Source: Aurantimonas sp. HBX-1 (GTDB taxonomy: Bacteria > Pseudomonadota > Alphaproteobacteria > Rhizobiales > Rhizobiaceae). From it: DNA of 64,000 bases. The stretch lies in assembly GCF_021391535.1 (NCBI RefSeq), contig NZ_CP090066.1, forward strand, positions 3,113,501-3,177,500, read 5' to 3'. Shown here in pieces: positions 15,411-23,739 of this stretch; position 1 is the stretch's first letter; every line of letters starts with the position of its first letter. The notes below the pieces were generated by a model. The model had not been told where the DNA came from and searched no databases. It saw nothing but the letters and a program-made list of their open reading frames with translations. A program made the translations under genes and the position numbers.

Positions 15411-17598
15411 CGACGCCTCCCTCGGCAGGTGGCTGGCCAGCGTCGTCGGTCATCGCGCGGTCCCGCGTGGTGTCCGGCGAAATGACCAGCGGGTCGGCTT
15501 TCGGCGGCGCGGCTTCGGTGTCCTTGTCTCCCGCCTCGTCGGCTTCCGTCACGCTCTGATCCTGCGTCACCGCCGGCGTCGCCTCGTCGGTCAGCGCCGC
15601 GTCATGCGCCTCTGCAGGGTTCTCGATTGCATCATTGCCGCCTTCGGGTGGCGTGAGGGCGGGCGGGACCGACACGGGAGCCGCAGCTGGCGCGATCGAG
15701 GTCCGAGACCCGTCCGCCTGCGGCAACGCGAACACCAGCAGGGTCGAACCACCCTTCGTATAGGCCGGCAGATCCTGCATGGCGCCGACGAAACCGAGCG
15801 CCCCGTTGCGAACCCGCGGATCCAGTTCGGCAGCCGCAACGGCGCCGGGCCAGCCGCCGACGCCGGAGAGGATCGCCACGTACTGCCGGCCGTCCGAGCC
15901 CATGTAGGTCGAGGGCTGTCCGATGAGGCCGGAAGGGGCGCGGAACTGCCAGAGCACTTCGCCGGTCCTGGCGTCGACCGCCTTCACCCAGCGATCCATG
16001 GTCCCGTAGAAGGCGACGTCGCCTGCGGTGACCGTGGTGCCCGTCCAGACCGGGAAGTCCTCCTTGATTGCCCAGACCTTCTTGCCGGCGACCGGGTCCC
16101 AGGCCATGAACTCGCCGCGATAGCCGTCTCCCGGCCCGGCGTACATGTCGGCCGTGGCCCCGAGATAGGGCGTACCAGCGATATAGCCGACCTCGGACGC
16201 CTTGAAGTTCATGCACAGATGCTGGTGCGGGACGTACAGCAACCTGGTCCGGGGTGACCATGCCGACGGCTGCCAGTCCTTGGCGCCCGGTGGTGCGGGG
16301 CAGATGTTCTCGACCGTCTTGCCGAGATCAGGGTGCAGTTCGTCGTTCGGGATGATCCGGCCGGTCTCCGGGTCGACGCCCTTGTATGCCGTTATGGTGT
16401 CGTACGGTTCGGCGGAGATCAGCTTCCCGTTGGTCCGGTCGATCACGTACATGTAGCCGGTGCGGCCAGGACGCACGAGCACCTTGCGCATCCGCCCCTC
16501 GATCTCGAGATCGAGCAGGATCAGTTCGTTGACGCTGTCATGGTCCCAGAGATCGTGCGGCGACGTCTGATAGGCCCATTTCGCCAGGCCGGTGTCCGGG
16601 TCGCGCGCGAAGATCGTGGTAGTCCAGAGATTGTCTCCCTCGCGCTGGTTCGGATTCCAGGGGCCGGGATTGCCGGTACCGTAGTAGATCAGGTCGAGCT
16701 CGGGATCGTAAGAGATCCAGCCCCAGACCGTGCCGCCGCCATTACGCCAGCGATCCGGCGGCCAGGTCTTCACGCCGAGGTCTTCGCCCTCCATCCAGGC
16801 GTACGGCGCCTCGAAGAAGTCGTGGTCGATCAGCACGTCCTTGTCGGGACCGGTATGGTACGCGCGCCAGGCAATCTCGCCGGTATCCTCGTCAAGCGCC
16901 GTCAGCCAGCCGCGGACTCCCATCTCCCCGCCGCTATTGCCGACCAGCACCTTTCCCTTCACCACCAGCGGCGCCATCGTCATCGTCTGACCTCGGCTGA
17001 TCTCGCCGAGTTTCGTGTGCCAGACCTCCTTTCCGGTTCGGGCGTCGACAGCGACGGTGTGGTTGTCGAGCGTGTTGTAGAAGATCTTCCCGTCGTCGTA
17101 CGCCGGCCCGCGGTTGACCACGTCGCAGCAGGCCACGCCCTGTGCGGCCCGCTCGGTGGGGGGCGAATAGGTCCACTTCAAGTCGCCGGTGGTCGCGTCC
17201 AGCGCGAACAGGTTGTTGGGAAACGGGCCGACAATGTACAGCGTGCCGTCCACCACCAGCGGGATCGACTCCTGCCCGCGGTTGACGCCGTTGGAGAAGC
17301 TCCATGCGAGCTGCAGCCGGCCGACATTTTCCGAGGTGATCTGGTCGAGTTCACTGAAGCGGGTGGAGGCGTAGTTCTTCGCCGGCATCACCCACTGGCC
17401 GGGCTCCTGCTGCAGCTGCGTCAGATCCGTCGCCTGCCCGGCATCCTGTTCCTGGGCGGCTGCGGAGCCTGTCACGAGAAGCAGGGCCGCGATGGCCGAC
17501 ACGAGAGACTTCCCTGCCGCGGAACCTGCTGTCCGCCACAGGCCCCCGCGCCTGCGACCGGTCTCGTGCGTTCGGGCGTTCGCTTGCTGCTGCTGCAT
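15394..17598 (-). CDS. PQQ-dependent alcohol dehydrogenase with lanthanide-site signature
   Basis: A 734-aa periplasmic quinoprotein; typical members are near 600 aa. It has a signal peptide, an eight-bladed propeller, the vicinal disulfide pair 'VACCDVVNRG', and likely metal ligands Glu in 'GNSGGEMGVRG' and Asn in 'YGTGNPGPWN'. The catalytic Asp is in 'SPHDLWDHDSVNE' (Asp352), with a second Asp two residues on (Asp354); this D-x-D is the mark of lanthanide enzymes (XoxF, ExaF/PedH), where calcium enzymes have Ala. The propeller ends near residue 620, and a tail of about 110 Pro/Ala/Asp/Glu-rich residues follows. ATG 17598 has GGGGAG upstream; ATG 17610 is possible. Alcohol specificity cannot be read. 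Confidence 0.92.
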   Translation of the reverse strand: MQQQQANARTHETGRRRGGLWRTAGSAAGKSLVSAIAALLLVTGSAAAQEQDAGQATDLTQLQQEPGQWVMPAKNYASTRFSELDQITSENVGRLQLAWSFSNGVNRGQESIPLVVDGTLYIVGPFPNNLFALDATTGDLKWTYSPPTERAAQGVACCDVVNRGPAYDDGKIFYNTLDNHTVAVDARTGKEVWHTKLGEISRGQTMTMAPLVVKGKVLVGNSGGEMGVRGWLTALDEDTGEIAWRAYHTGPDKDVLIDHDFFEAPYAWMEGEDLGVKTWPPDRWRNGGGTVWGWISYDPELDLIYYGTGNPGPWNPNQREGDNLWTTTIFARDPDTGLAKWAYQTSPHDLWDHDSVNELILLDLEIEGRMRKVLVRPGRTGYMYVIDRTNGKLISAEPYDTITAYKGVDPETGRIIPNDELHPDLGKTVENICPAPPGAKDWQPSAWSPRTRLLYVPHQHLCMNFKASEVGYIAGTPYLGATADMYAGPGDGYRGEFMAWDPVAGKKVWAIKEDFPVWTGTTVTAGDVAFYGTMDRWVKAVDARTGEVLWQFRAPSGLIGQPSTYMGSDGRQYVAILSGVGGWPGAVAAAELDPRVRNGALGFVGAMQDLPAYTKGGSTLLVFALPQADGSRTSIAPAAAPVSVPPALTPPEGGNDAIENPAEAHDAALTDEATPAVTQDQSVTEADEAGDKDTEAAPPKADPLVISPDTTRDRAMTDDAGQPPAEGGVDGPVD

Positions 17599-17838
17599 GT
17601 GACTCCCCATGGACGGCGCCGTCGGGGAGGAAGGATGGGCCAGTCTGCTCCGCCGGATAGCGCCGCATTTCGAAAGACGGTCGGCCAGCGCACCGACAAA
17701 GACGGGGCTCCGGTTCTCGCCGATCGGGGTGAAGTCTAGCTATCGCCCCCGCGACTCCGGCAGGCAGCTTGTCGCTGCGACAGCTCCGCAAATCCTACGA
17801 GCAGGGCCTTTCGAAGATGGAAGGCAACAGGAGAAGAC

Positions 17839-18573
17839 ATGATCCCCGACTGGCTCCACATTCTCTCGATGCTTTCGCTTGCGGCGGGCTTCGTCTGCGC
17901 CGGGGTGATCGTCGTCGACGAGATGCTTCACCCGCAGCACATGTGGATCATGAACATTGTCTGGCCGGCGACCGCGCTGTTCGGCAGCGTCCTGGCCCTG
18001 TGGGGCTATTTTGCCTATGGCCGGCTGGCGACGAAGCAGCGCGTGCAGCAGGCGAAGCAAGCCGGCGAGGAGATGCCGAACAAGCGCCTTACCCCCTTCC
18101 CCGCCATGGTCGGCAAGGGAGCGTCGCACTGCGGCAGTGGCTGCGCGATCGGCGACATCTGCGCCGAATGGGCGGCGTTCATGTTTCCGGCGATCGCCGT
18201 CTGGCTGGGCTGGCAGACCCTCTTTCCCGACAAGATCTTCGCTGTCTGGGTACTGGACTACATCCTCGCCTTCCTGTTCGGCGTCGCCTTCCAGTATTTC
18301 ACCATCAAGCCGATGCGCGGCCTGTCCCCGGGCCAAGGGCTGATACAGGCGGTCAAGGCCGACACCCTCTCCCTCACCGCCTGGCAGTTCGGCATGTACG
18401 GCTTCATGGCGCTCGCCCATTTCTGGATCTTCGCAAGCCTGCTGGGCACGACGCTCGAGGTGAACTCGGTGGAGTTCTGGTTCATGATGCAGATCGCCAT
18501 GCTCTGCGGCTTCGTCACGTCCTATCCGGTCAACTGGTGGCTGATCAGCAAGGGCATCAAGGAAAAGATGTGA
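17839..18573 (+). CDS. DUF4396 family membrane protein
   Basis: A 244-aa protein with about six helices. A characteristic cytoplasmic loop 'GKGASHCGSGCAIGDICAEW' (about residues 92-111) contains three Cys and one His, which could bind a metal. The C-terminal helices carry 'SLTAWQFGMYGFMALAHFWIF'. This is the DUF4396 pattern. The gene is divergent from the respiratory operon and followed by a CtaG-like assembly gene, so a role in copper or haem handling for the oxidase is a reasonable inference. It starts at an ATG with AGGAG upstream. Confidence 0.82.
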   Translation: MIPDWLHILSMLSLAAGFVCAGVIVVDEMLHPQHMWIMNIVWPATALFGSVLALWGYFAYGRLATKQRVQQAKQAGEEMPNKRLTPFPAMVGKGASHCGSGCAIGDICAEWAAFMFPAIAVWLGWQTLFPDKIFAVWVLDYILAFLFGVAFQYFTIKPMRGLSPGQGLIQAVKADTLSLTAWQFGMYGFMALAHFWIFASLLGTTLEVNSVEFWFMMQIAMLCGFVTSYPVNWWLISKGIKEKM

Positions 18574-18603
18574 CCGCGGTGCCATCGCCGGGCGTCGTGG
18601 CAG

Positions 18604-19287
18604 GTGGCACGCGACGTCATGGGGAACCAGACGCTTCGGAGACCTGACGTGGGACGCGTGGCGAAGCTGAACTGGCCGCTGCTTGCCGGAGGCGCCATCC
18701 TGCTGGCGATGTGGCTGAGCCCGCTCGTGCCGCTCAGCCGCCGGTCGTTCTCGGCCCACATGATCCTGCATCTGGGCATCGTCACCGTGGCGTCGCCGGT
18801 CCTGGCGATCGGGCTCCAGCGCGCTCCCGGTTTTTCCCGCCTCCGCTTCGGCGCCATGGCCGCGCTCGGTGCCACCGGCTTCGACATGTTCGTGGTCTGG
18901 GCATGGCACGCGCCGGCCCTGCACGCCGCGGCAGCTCGTTCGGCGCCGGTCTTCGTCCTGCAGCAGGCGAGCTTCCTCCTTGCCGGCCTGATGGTCTGGG
19001 CCGTTGCCGTCTTCGGGCGATCGCGGGCGGAAGTGGGGATGGGTGCCCTGACCATGTTCATGACGTTCATGCACATGACCATGCTCGGGATGGTGCTCGC
19101 CCTCGCGCCCGCCCTGGTCTATGCGCCGGACATCTGCGTCGGCGCCTTCGGCTTCGAACGGATCGAAGACCAGCGACTGGGCGGCACGCTGATGGCGGCG
19201 CTCGGTGGCCTGCCGTACATGGCGGCGGGAATCGTCCTGATGCGCCAGTTTCTCGCAGAGGGTTGGGCAAGGGAGCGGTCCAGGTAG
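18604..19287 (+). CDS. Cytochrome c oxidase assembly factor, CtaG family (caa3 type)
   Basis: A membrane protein of about 227 aa with six or seven helices. Conserved His in 'SAHMILHLGIVTVASP', 'WAWHAPALHAAA' and 'TFMHMTMLGM' match the caa3_CtaG family, which is required for copper insertion in caa3-type oxidases. It lies 30 bases after the DUF4396 gene and divergent from the caa3 oxidase operon it probably serves. The start is either GTG 18604 or ATG 18619; neither has a strong ribosome site. Confidence 0.85.
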   Translation: MARDVMGNQTLRRPDVGRVAKLNWPLLAGGAILLAMWLSPLVPLSRRSFSAHMILHLGIVTVASPVLAIGLQRAPGFSRLRFGAMAALGATGFDMFVVWAWHAPALHAAAARSAPVFVLQQASFLLAGLMVWAVAVFGRSRAEVGMGALTMFMTFMHMTMLGMVLALAPALVYAPDICVGAFGFERIEDQRLGGTLMAALGGLPYMAAGIVLMRQFLAEGWARERSR

Positions 19288-19360
19288 GCGGTCCTGCAGG
19301 ACCGCGCCGCTCAAGATTTCCGCGCCGGCGCGCCTCGGGTCGTCCCGCAGCGGTGGGACG

Positions 19361-19774
19361 TCAGCGGAAGGCCTTTCCCCAGGCCGAATAGATGAACGTC
19401 GCCGACCAGGTCAGGACCATGAACCCGCCCAGCGACTGCATCATGCTGATCAGGCGTATCGGACCTTCCGCCTCGATCTGCGTGTATCCGAGGGTCGTGA
19501 AGTTGATGCCCGAAAAATAGACGAGCGACTCCCAGTCAGGCTCGAAGCTGCCGGTCAGGTTCCCCATTTCCGGCCATGTGAGGAGCACGGCATAGGCGGC
19601 GGCGTAAAGCAGGATCTCGCACGTATGGATGGCGAGCAGGCCCAGGAAGATCGTGATCACCGTCAGGTTGGGGCGCACCAGGTCACGGCCCGCCAGCCGG
19701 TCGAGCATCCGCAGGGCGACGTGGTGGAAGATTCCGAGGAAACTCGCCAGCATCAGCCCGATAAGCAACGTCAT
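19361..19774 (-). CDS. Two-helix potassium channel-like protein
   Basis: A 137-aa protein with three hydrophobic segments and a pore loop 'FSGINFTTLGYTQIEAEGP'. TTLGY corresponds to the potassium selectivity filter (canonical TVGYG), and the layout fits the Ion_trans_2 family. There is no cytoplasmic RCK domain. The filter deviates from the canonical sequence, so ion selectivity is uncertain. The ATG at 19774 has GGGAG upstream. It stands alone. Confidence 0.8.
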   Translation of the reverse strand: MTLLIGLMLASFLGIFHHVALRMLDRLAGRDLVRPNLTVITIFLGLLAIHTCEILLYAAAYAVLLTWPEMGNLTGSFEPDWESLVYFSGINFTTLGYTQIEAEGPIRLISMMQSLGGFMVLTWSATFIYSAWGKAFR

Positions 19775-20061
19775 GATGGCTCCCAGAGCGTTGTCACAGC
19801 AAGAAGGACGCGATGGACACCGCGGCAGGAGAGCTTACGGCCGCCACCGGCGTCCGACTCGCCGTCTCGAGCGGTTCTATCGCAATTTCGCTGACCGACG
19901 GCCATGTTCGGGGGGGCCCGACACCGCTGACTGATCGATGGTTTAGCGGGCGTGCATAACCGGCCGGCGGATGCCGCCCCTGATCGGGCGATCCTGTGCC
20001 CGCCGCGGCCGCGCAAAGCGGCGGAAACGCGCGGGGGAAGTCGGGATGTTCCTGAGGATGC

Positions 20062-20138
20062 TGGTCGGAGTGGCAGGATTCGAACCTGCGACCCCCTCGT
20101 CCCGAACGAGGTGCGCTACCAGGCTGCGCTACACTCCG
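20062..20138 (-). tRNA. tRNA-Pro (anticodon CGG)
   Basis: A 77-base cloverleaf on the minus strand: acceptor CGGAGTG/CACTCCG, D arm with GCCTGGTAGCGC, anticodon stem CCTCG/CGAGG with loop TTCGGGA (anticodon CGG), and T arm GCAGG-TTCGAAT-CCTGC. The CCA end is encoded. Confidence 0.97.
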
Positions 20139-20261
20139 TGACCTGCGGCGCGGTGTATAGCCGGGCGGCAGGGTCCCCGCAAGCCGCTTCGTCAAATCTT
20201 GTGCGGTCCTGCTCTCGTGAACGGTCGTGGCGGGGAATTTCCCATCCTCGACCGATTATCC

Positions 20262-20290
20262 TTGTAATGACGTGTGGCTGCGTGCATATA
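20262..20290 (+). promoter_or_regulatory. Probable sigma-70 promoter of the cold-shock gene
   Basis: TTGTAA (20262-20267), a 17-base spacer, then CATATA (20285-20290). It would start a transcript near 20297 and give a leader of about 135 bases before the ATG at 20433, typical of cold-shock mRNAs. Confidence 0.5.
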
Positions 20291-20324
20291 AGGCGGGTCG
20301 ATAGACGGCCGGACTGGTTGGCTT

Positions 20325-20400
20325 GCGCTGCTCGCAGCGCCTTGATCAAGTATTCGCTCCTGACAGATCGATCTACAACGCTCCGCGACGAATGCGGAGC
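20325..20400 (+). promoter_or_regulatory. Structured 5' leader of the cold-shock gene
   Basis: Three self-complementary elements in a row. The first is GCGCTGC-TC-GCAGCGC (20325-20340). The second is the palindrome CTTGATCAAG (20341-20350). The third is GCTCCGC-GACGAAT-GCGGAGC (20380-20400). An AT-rich stretch and GGAAAGG ribosome site follow. Temperature-dependent folding of the leader, as in E. coli cspA, is a possibility but is inferred only from this layout. Confidence 0.5.
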
Positions 20401-20432
20401 GGCCTGAACTATATATTTGGAAAGGGTTTCCC

Positions 20433-20645
20433 ATGACGACGGGAACCGTAAAATGGTTTGACTCCCAAAAGGGCTTTGGTTTCATCGCGCCGGATTCCGG
20501 CGGCAATGATGCCTTCGTCCACATCAGCGCCGTTGAGCGCGCTGGTCTGAGCGGATTGAAGGACGGCCAGAAGGTCTCCTACGAGCTGGTCTCCGATCGC
20601 AAGAGCGGCAAGATGTCTGCCGACAACCTGTCGATCGTCTCCTAA
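20433..20645 (+). CDS. cspA: Cold-shock protein (CspA family)
   Basis: A 70-aa single cold-shock domain with both RNA-binding motifs: RNP1 as 'KGFGFIAP' (residues 13-20) and RNP2 as 'DAFVHISAV' (26-34). It acts as a nucleic-acid chaperone in the cytoplasm. The length is standard for alphaproteobacterial Csp proteins. GGAAAGG lies upstream of the ATG. The leader is long and structured, and two hairpins follow the stop, so it is a monocistronic unit. The gene symbol is generic, since the genome will probably hold several csp genes. Confidence 0.95.
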   Translation: MTTGTVKWFDSQKGFGFIAPDSGGNDAFVHISAVERAGLSGLKDGQKVSYELVSDRKSGKMSADNLSIVS

Positions 20646-21106
20646 AGTTTGGCGCGCGGCTGCAAAGCCGCGAGCCTGCCGCATCGGCACCGGATTCGAC
20701 CACGGATGTACTGGCGTTTCCGATGCATTGATGCGTAGCGCGTGACGGCCCAAGGGCGGTCCGCCTGGTAAGGCCCTGCTCCCGAAAGGGACGCGGGGCT
20801 TTTTGCTGTTCGGGGGTCTGGATGCGGCTCCGACCGGCGCGCGCGATCGCCGGCCGTTGCGAAGCGCGGTTGTTCCCGGGCATTCCGGCTGACGTTCCAG
20901 CGCGCTGACGCCGTCGGCACCCCTCCCCGCGCCACGCGCCACTGTTCCCCTCCCCCTCCGCCCTCCGGATCAGCACCCCCGTCGCGTCGACGGCGCGAAA
21001 GCGCTAAGCGACACGACAGTGCAACACGGCGCCGCTATCGCCGGCAGATCAGGCGTCGCCGCCCCGCGCTGATTCGGGGACGCTGGACGGGATCGTTGGA
21101 GAAGAC
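20646..21106. other. Gene-free stretch after cspA
   Basis: About 460 bases without a supported gene. It opens with a small hairpin 11 bases past the cspA stop (CGCGGCT-GCAA-AGCCGCG, 20656-20673, GNRA loop) and contains the terminator at 20773-20804. The rest, up to the ugd ribosome site, shows no clear promoter elements to me. Confidence 0.5.
20773..20804 (+). terminator. Intrinsic terminator of the cold-shock transcript
   Basis: GCCCTGCTCCC pairs with GGGACGCGGGGC through a GAAA loop (11 bp including one wobble, one bulged base), directly followed by five T (20800-20804). This is a textbook intrinsic terminator. It lies 128 bases after the cspA stop. Confidence 0.85.
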
Positions 21107-22423
21107 ATGCGACTGGCAATGATCGGCTCGGGCTATGTCGGCCTCGTCTCGGGGGCGTGCTTTGCGGATTTCGGCCACGAGGTCGTCTGCATCGACAAGA
21201 TCGCCGGCAAGATCGAAGCGCTCGAGCGCGGCGAGATCCCGATCTTCGAGCCGGGGCTCGGCGAGATGGTGCGCTCGAACCTCGCCGCCGGCCGGCTGCG
21301 CTTCACCACCGACTTCGCCGGCCCGGTGGCGGCGGCCGACGTCGTGTTCATCGCCGTCGGCACGCCGTCGCGGCGCGGCGACGGCCATGCCGACCTCAGC
21401 TACGTCCACGCTGCGGCCCGCGAGATCGCCCGCGCCATGCAGGGCTTCACCGTGGTGGTCACCAAGTCGACCGTGCCGGTCGGCACCGGCGACGAGGTCG
21501 AGCGGATCATCCGCGAGGAAAACCCGGACGCCGATTTCGCCGTCGTGTCGAACCCGGAATTCCTGCGCGAGGGGGCGGCGATCGCCGACTTCAAGCGGCC
21601 GGATCGGATCGTCATCGGCACCGAGGACCCGCGCGCCGAGAAGGTGATGCGCGAGGTCTACCGCCCGCTCTATCTCAACGAGTCGCCGCTGTTCTTCTGC
21701 GAGCGGCGCACCTCGGAACTGATCAAATATGCCGGCAACGCCTTCCTGGCGATGAAGATCACCTTCATCAACGAGATCGCCGATCTCTGCGAGCAGGTCG
21801 GTGCCGACGTCCAGAAGGTCGCCAAGGGCATCGGCCTCGACAAGCGCATCGGCGACAAGTTCCTGCATGCCGGTCCCGGCTATGGCGGCTCGTGCTTTCC
21901 CAAGGACACGCTGGCGCTGGTCAAGACCGCGCAGGACCACGACAGCCCGATGCGGCTCGTGGAGACGACGGTGGCGGTCAACGACACCCGCAAGCGCGCC
22001 ATGGCCCGCAAGGTGGTGGCTTCCTGCGGCGGCGACGTGCGCGGCAAGACGATCGCCATCCTCGGCCTGACCTTCAAGCCGAATACCGACGACATGCGCG
22101 AAGCCCCCTCCCTCGCCATCATCCAGGCGCTGCAGGACAAGGGCGCCACCATCCGCGCCTACGACCCGGAGGGCGCCGATGCGGCGCGGGAAATGACCAG
22201 CGGCGTCGTCTTCGGCAAGGACCCCTACGAGATCGCCGAGGGCGCCGACGCGCTGGTGCTGGTCACCGAATGGGACGAGTTCCGCGCCCTCGACTTCGCG
22301 CGGCTGCGCGGCCGGATGAACCAGCCTTTGCTCGTCGACCTGCGCAACGTCTACCCCGCCGACGAGGTCGAGCGGCACGGCTTCCGCTATGTCGGCGTGG
22401 GGCGCCGACGGGCCGAGAGCTGA
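21107..22423 (+). CDS. ugd: UDP-glucose 6-dehydrogenase
   Basis: A 438-aa cytoplasmic enzyme that oxidises UDP-glucose to UDP-glucuronate with two NAD+, supplying surface polysaccharides. The N-terminal NAD fold starts with 'IGSGYVGLVSGACFADFGHEV'. Conserved motifs are 'STVPVGTGDEV', 'NPEFLREGAAI', 'ELIKYAGNAFLA', and the catalytic Cys in 'GYGGSCFPKDT' (Cys263). The C-terminal UDP-binding domain has 'GLTFKPNTDDMREAPS'. Length and all key residues are normal. GGAGAAG lies before the ATG. No polysaccharide genes are adjacent. Confidence 0.96.
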   Translation: MRLAMIGSGYVGLVSGACFADFGHEVVCIDKIAGKIEALERGEIPIFEPGLGEMVRSNLAAGRLRFTTDFAGPVAAADVVFIAVGTPSRRGDGHADLSYVHAAAREIARAMQGFTVVVTKSTVPVGTGDEVERIIREENPDADFAVVSNPEFLREGAAIADFKRPDRIVIGTEDPRAEKVMREVYRPLYLNESPLFFCERRTSELIKYAGNAFLAMKITFINEIADLCEQVGADVQKVAKGIGLDKRIGDKFLHAGPGYGGSCFPKDTLALVKTAQDHDSPMRLVETTVAVNDTRKRAMARKVVASCGGDVRGKTIAILGLTFKPNTDDMREAPSLAIIQALQDKGATIRAYDPEGADAAREMTSGVVFGKDPYEIAEGADALVLVTEWDEFRALDFARLRGRMNQPLLVDLRNVYPADEVERHGFRYVGVGRRRAES

Positions 22424-22535
22424 CCCCGGAGCGCTCGCCGAACCGGCGGTGCACGTCGCTTCAACGTGGTCTTGCCAGGCCGGCCGGTTTGCTGGTTAGG
22501 TTGCGACCCTGCAGGCAGGTCCCGGATGCGGTGCG

Positions 22536-23126
22536 ATGGAACCAGCGCGTACACAGGCCCGGCGCCCCCCGGCTGCCGGCGTGGCGATGTCCGCGGGAGC
22601 CGGCAACCGAAAGCCGCGCGCCCGCCCGGCCGGGCTGACCCGGATCGTCGTCGGTGCCCTCGGACTCCTGGCGATCCTCGTCGCGATCGGCCTCGCCGTC
22701 CGCGAGCCGGTCGCTGACAAGCCCTATCTGAAGATCGCCGGAGCCGGCTTCATCTTCAACTATCGGGTCGCCGAGGTGTTCTACGGCTTCACGGCGGAGG
22801 TGCAGAAGCCTGTCCGTAACATGTCGCTGCTCGAGGCGGAGTTCGAGGACCCGGGCGGCGGACCGCCGATCCGCGTCAGCGAGCGGCTCAACCCGCGGAC
22901 CAAGCGCTATTCCCTGCGGACACCGCCGATACGCGGCGTCGAGAAGGACCGGCCCTACCGGGTCACGGTCAGGCTGATCCAGAACGGCGACAACGCCGTG
23001 CTCTTCCAGGATGAGTTCACCGTGACCTCGCAGATGGCCGACGCCGTGGTTCCAGAGCAGCCGCTGACCGTCGGGCCGGGCTATGCGCGCAACCCCGCGC
23101 TGGAAACAGGCGAACCCCGGCAGTAG
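22536..23126 (+). CDS. Membrane-anchored protein of unknown function
   Basis: A protein of up to 196 aa. A basic Pro/Arg-rich N-terminus is followed by one helix (about residues 35-56), then a beta-rich domain of about 120 residues beginning 'DKPYLKIAGAGFIFNYRVAEVFYG'. It probably faces the periplasm. I recall similar proteins only as hypotheticals in Hyphomicrobiales. The start may be ATG 22536 or ATG 22587; neither has a ribosome site. It is 112 bases after ugd on the same strand and could be co-transcribed. Confidence 0.7.
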   Translation: MEPARTQARRPPAAGVAMSAGAGNRKPRARPAGLTRIVVGALGLLAILVAIGLAVREPVADKPYLKIAGAGFIFNYRVAEVFYGFTAEVQKPVRNMSLLEAEFEDPGGGPPIRVSERLNPRTKRYSLRTPPIRGVEKDRPYRVTVRLIQNGDNAVLFQDEFTVTSQMADAVVPEQPLTVGPGYARNPALETGEPRQ

Positions 23127-23186
23127 GCCGGCAGCCGCGGAAAGACGCTCCGGCCTGCCTGCGGCAGCGTGACCACCCCGCCGTCG

Positions 23187-23215
23187 TTGACATTATGGTT
23201 GACGTCAACATATTT
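23187..23215 (+). promoter_or_regulatory. MarR gene promoter with embedded operator
   Basis: TTGACA (23187-23192), a 17-base spacer, ATATTT (23210-23215). The spacer holds the perfect 12-bp palindrome GTTGACGTCAAC (23198-23209), ideally placed for repression by the encoded MarR protein. The expected transcription start falls on or next to the ATG at 23221, and no ribosome site is present. Confidence 0.65.
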
Positions 23216-23220
23216 CATCC

Positions 23221-23667
23221 ATGACCATGCGCGAAGACCTGCCGCTTTCCGTGACGCTCGAAGTCCGGGACCATTGCCTCTGCCTGCACATGCAGCGGGC
23301 GGCCCGGGCGCTGGCGCGGCGCTTCGACGACGTGCTGCGCCCGCACGGCATCACCAGCGGACAGTTCTCGCTGCTGATGTCGCTCAACCGCCCGGCACCG
23401 CCGCGCATCAGCGACATCGCGCCGCTGCTTGGCATGGACCGCACAACGCTGACTGCCAATCTCAAGCCGCTGGAGCGGCGCGGACTGGTGGAGGCGATCC
23501 CGGATCCGAAGGACAGGCGCAGCCGGCGGCTGCAGCTGACCGAGGCGGGGCGAGACGTGCTGGCAGCGGCCGTGCCGGTCTGGCGCCAGACTCACGAGGA
23601 AATCGACCGCCTGCTGCCGGACACCGATCCGCAGCAGTTACGGGCCGATCTGCGCGCTCTGTCGTGA
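23221..23667 (+). CDS. MarR family transcriptional regulator
   Basis: A 148-aa protein with the winged-helix core at about residues 35-110: 'RISDIAPLLGMDRTTLTANLKPLERRGLVE' is the recognition region and 'DRRSRRLQLTEAG' the wing. MarR dimers usually repress nearby genes and themselves, and lose DNA binding on contact with phenolic or oxidising ligands. The three Cys near the N-terminus (CLCLH and surroundings) could be redox-sensitive, which is speculative. It precedes a TetR-MFP-RND efflux module. Its probable operator overlaps its own promoter. Confidence 0.9.
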   Translation: MTMREDLPLSVTLEVRDHCLCLHMQRAARALARRFDDVLRPHGITSGQFSLLMSLNRPAPPRISDIAPLLGMDRTTLTANLKPLERRGLVEAIPDPKDRRSRRLQLTEAGRDVLAAAVPVWRQTHEEIDRLLPDTDPQQLRADLRALS

Positions 23668-23739
23668 CACTCTCCGACGCACCAGGCCTCGGGCGCAAGC
23701 ACACCCGGGGGATGGACGATTGCGCCCGTTTGGGTTATG

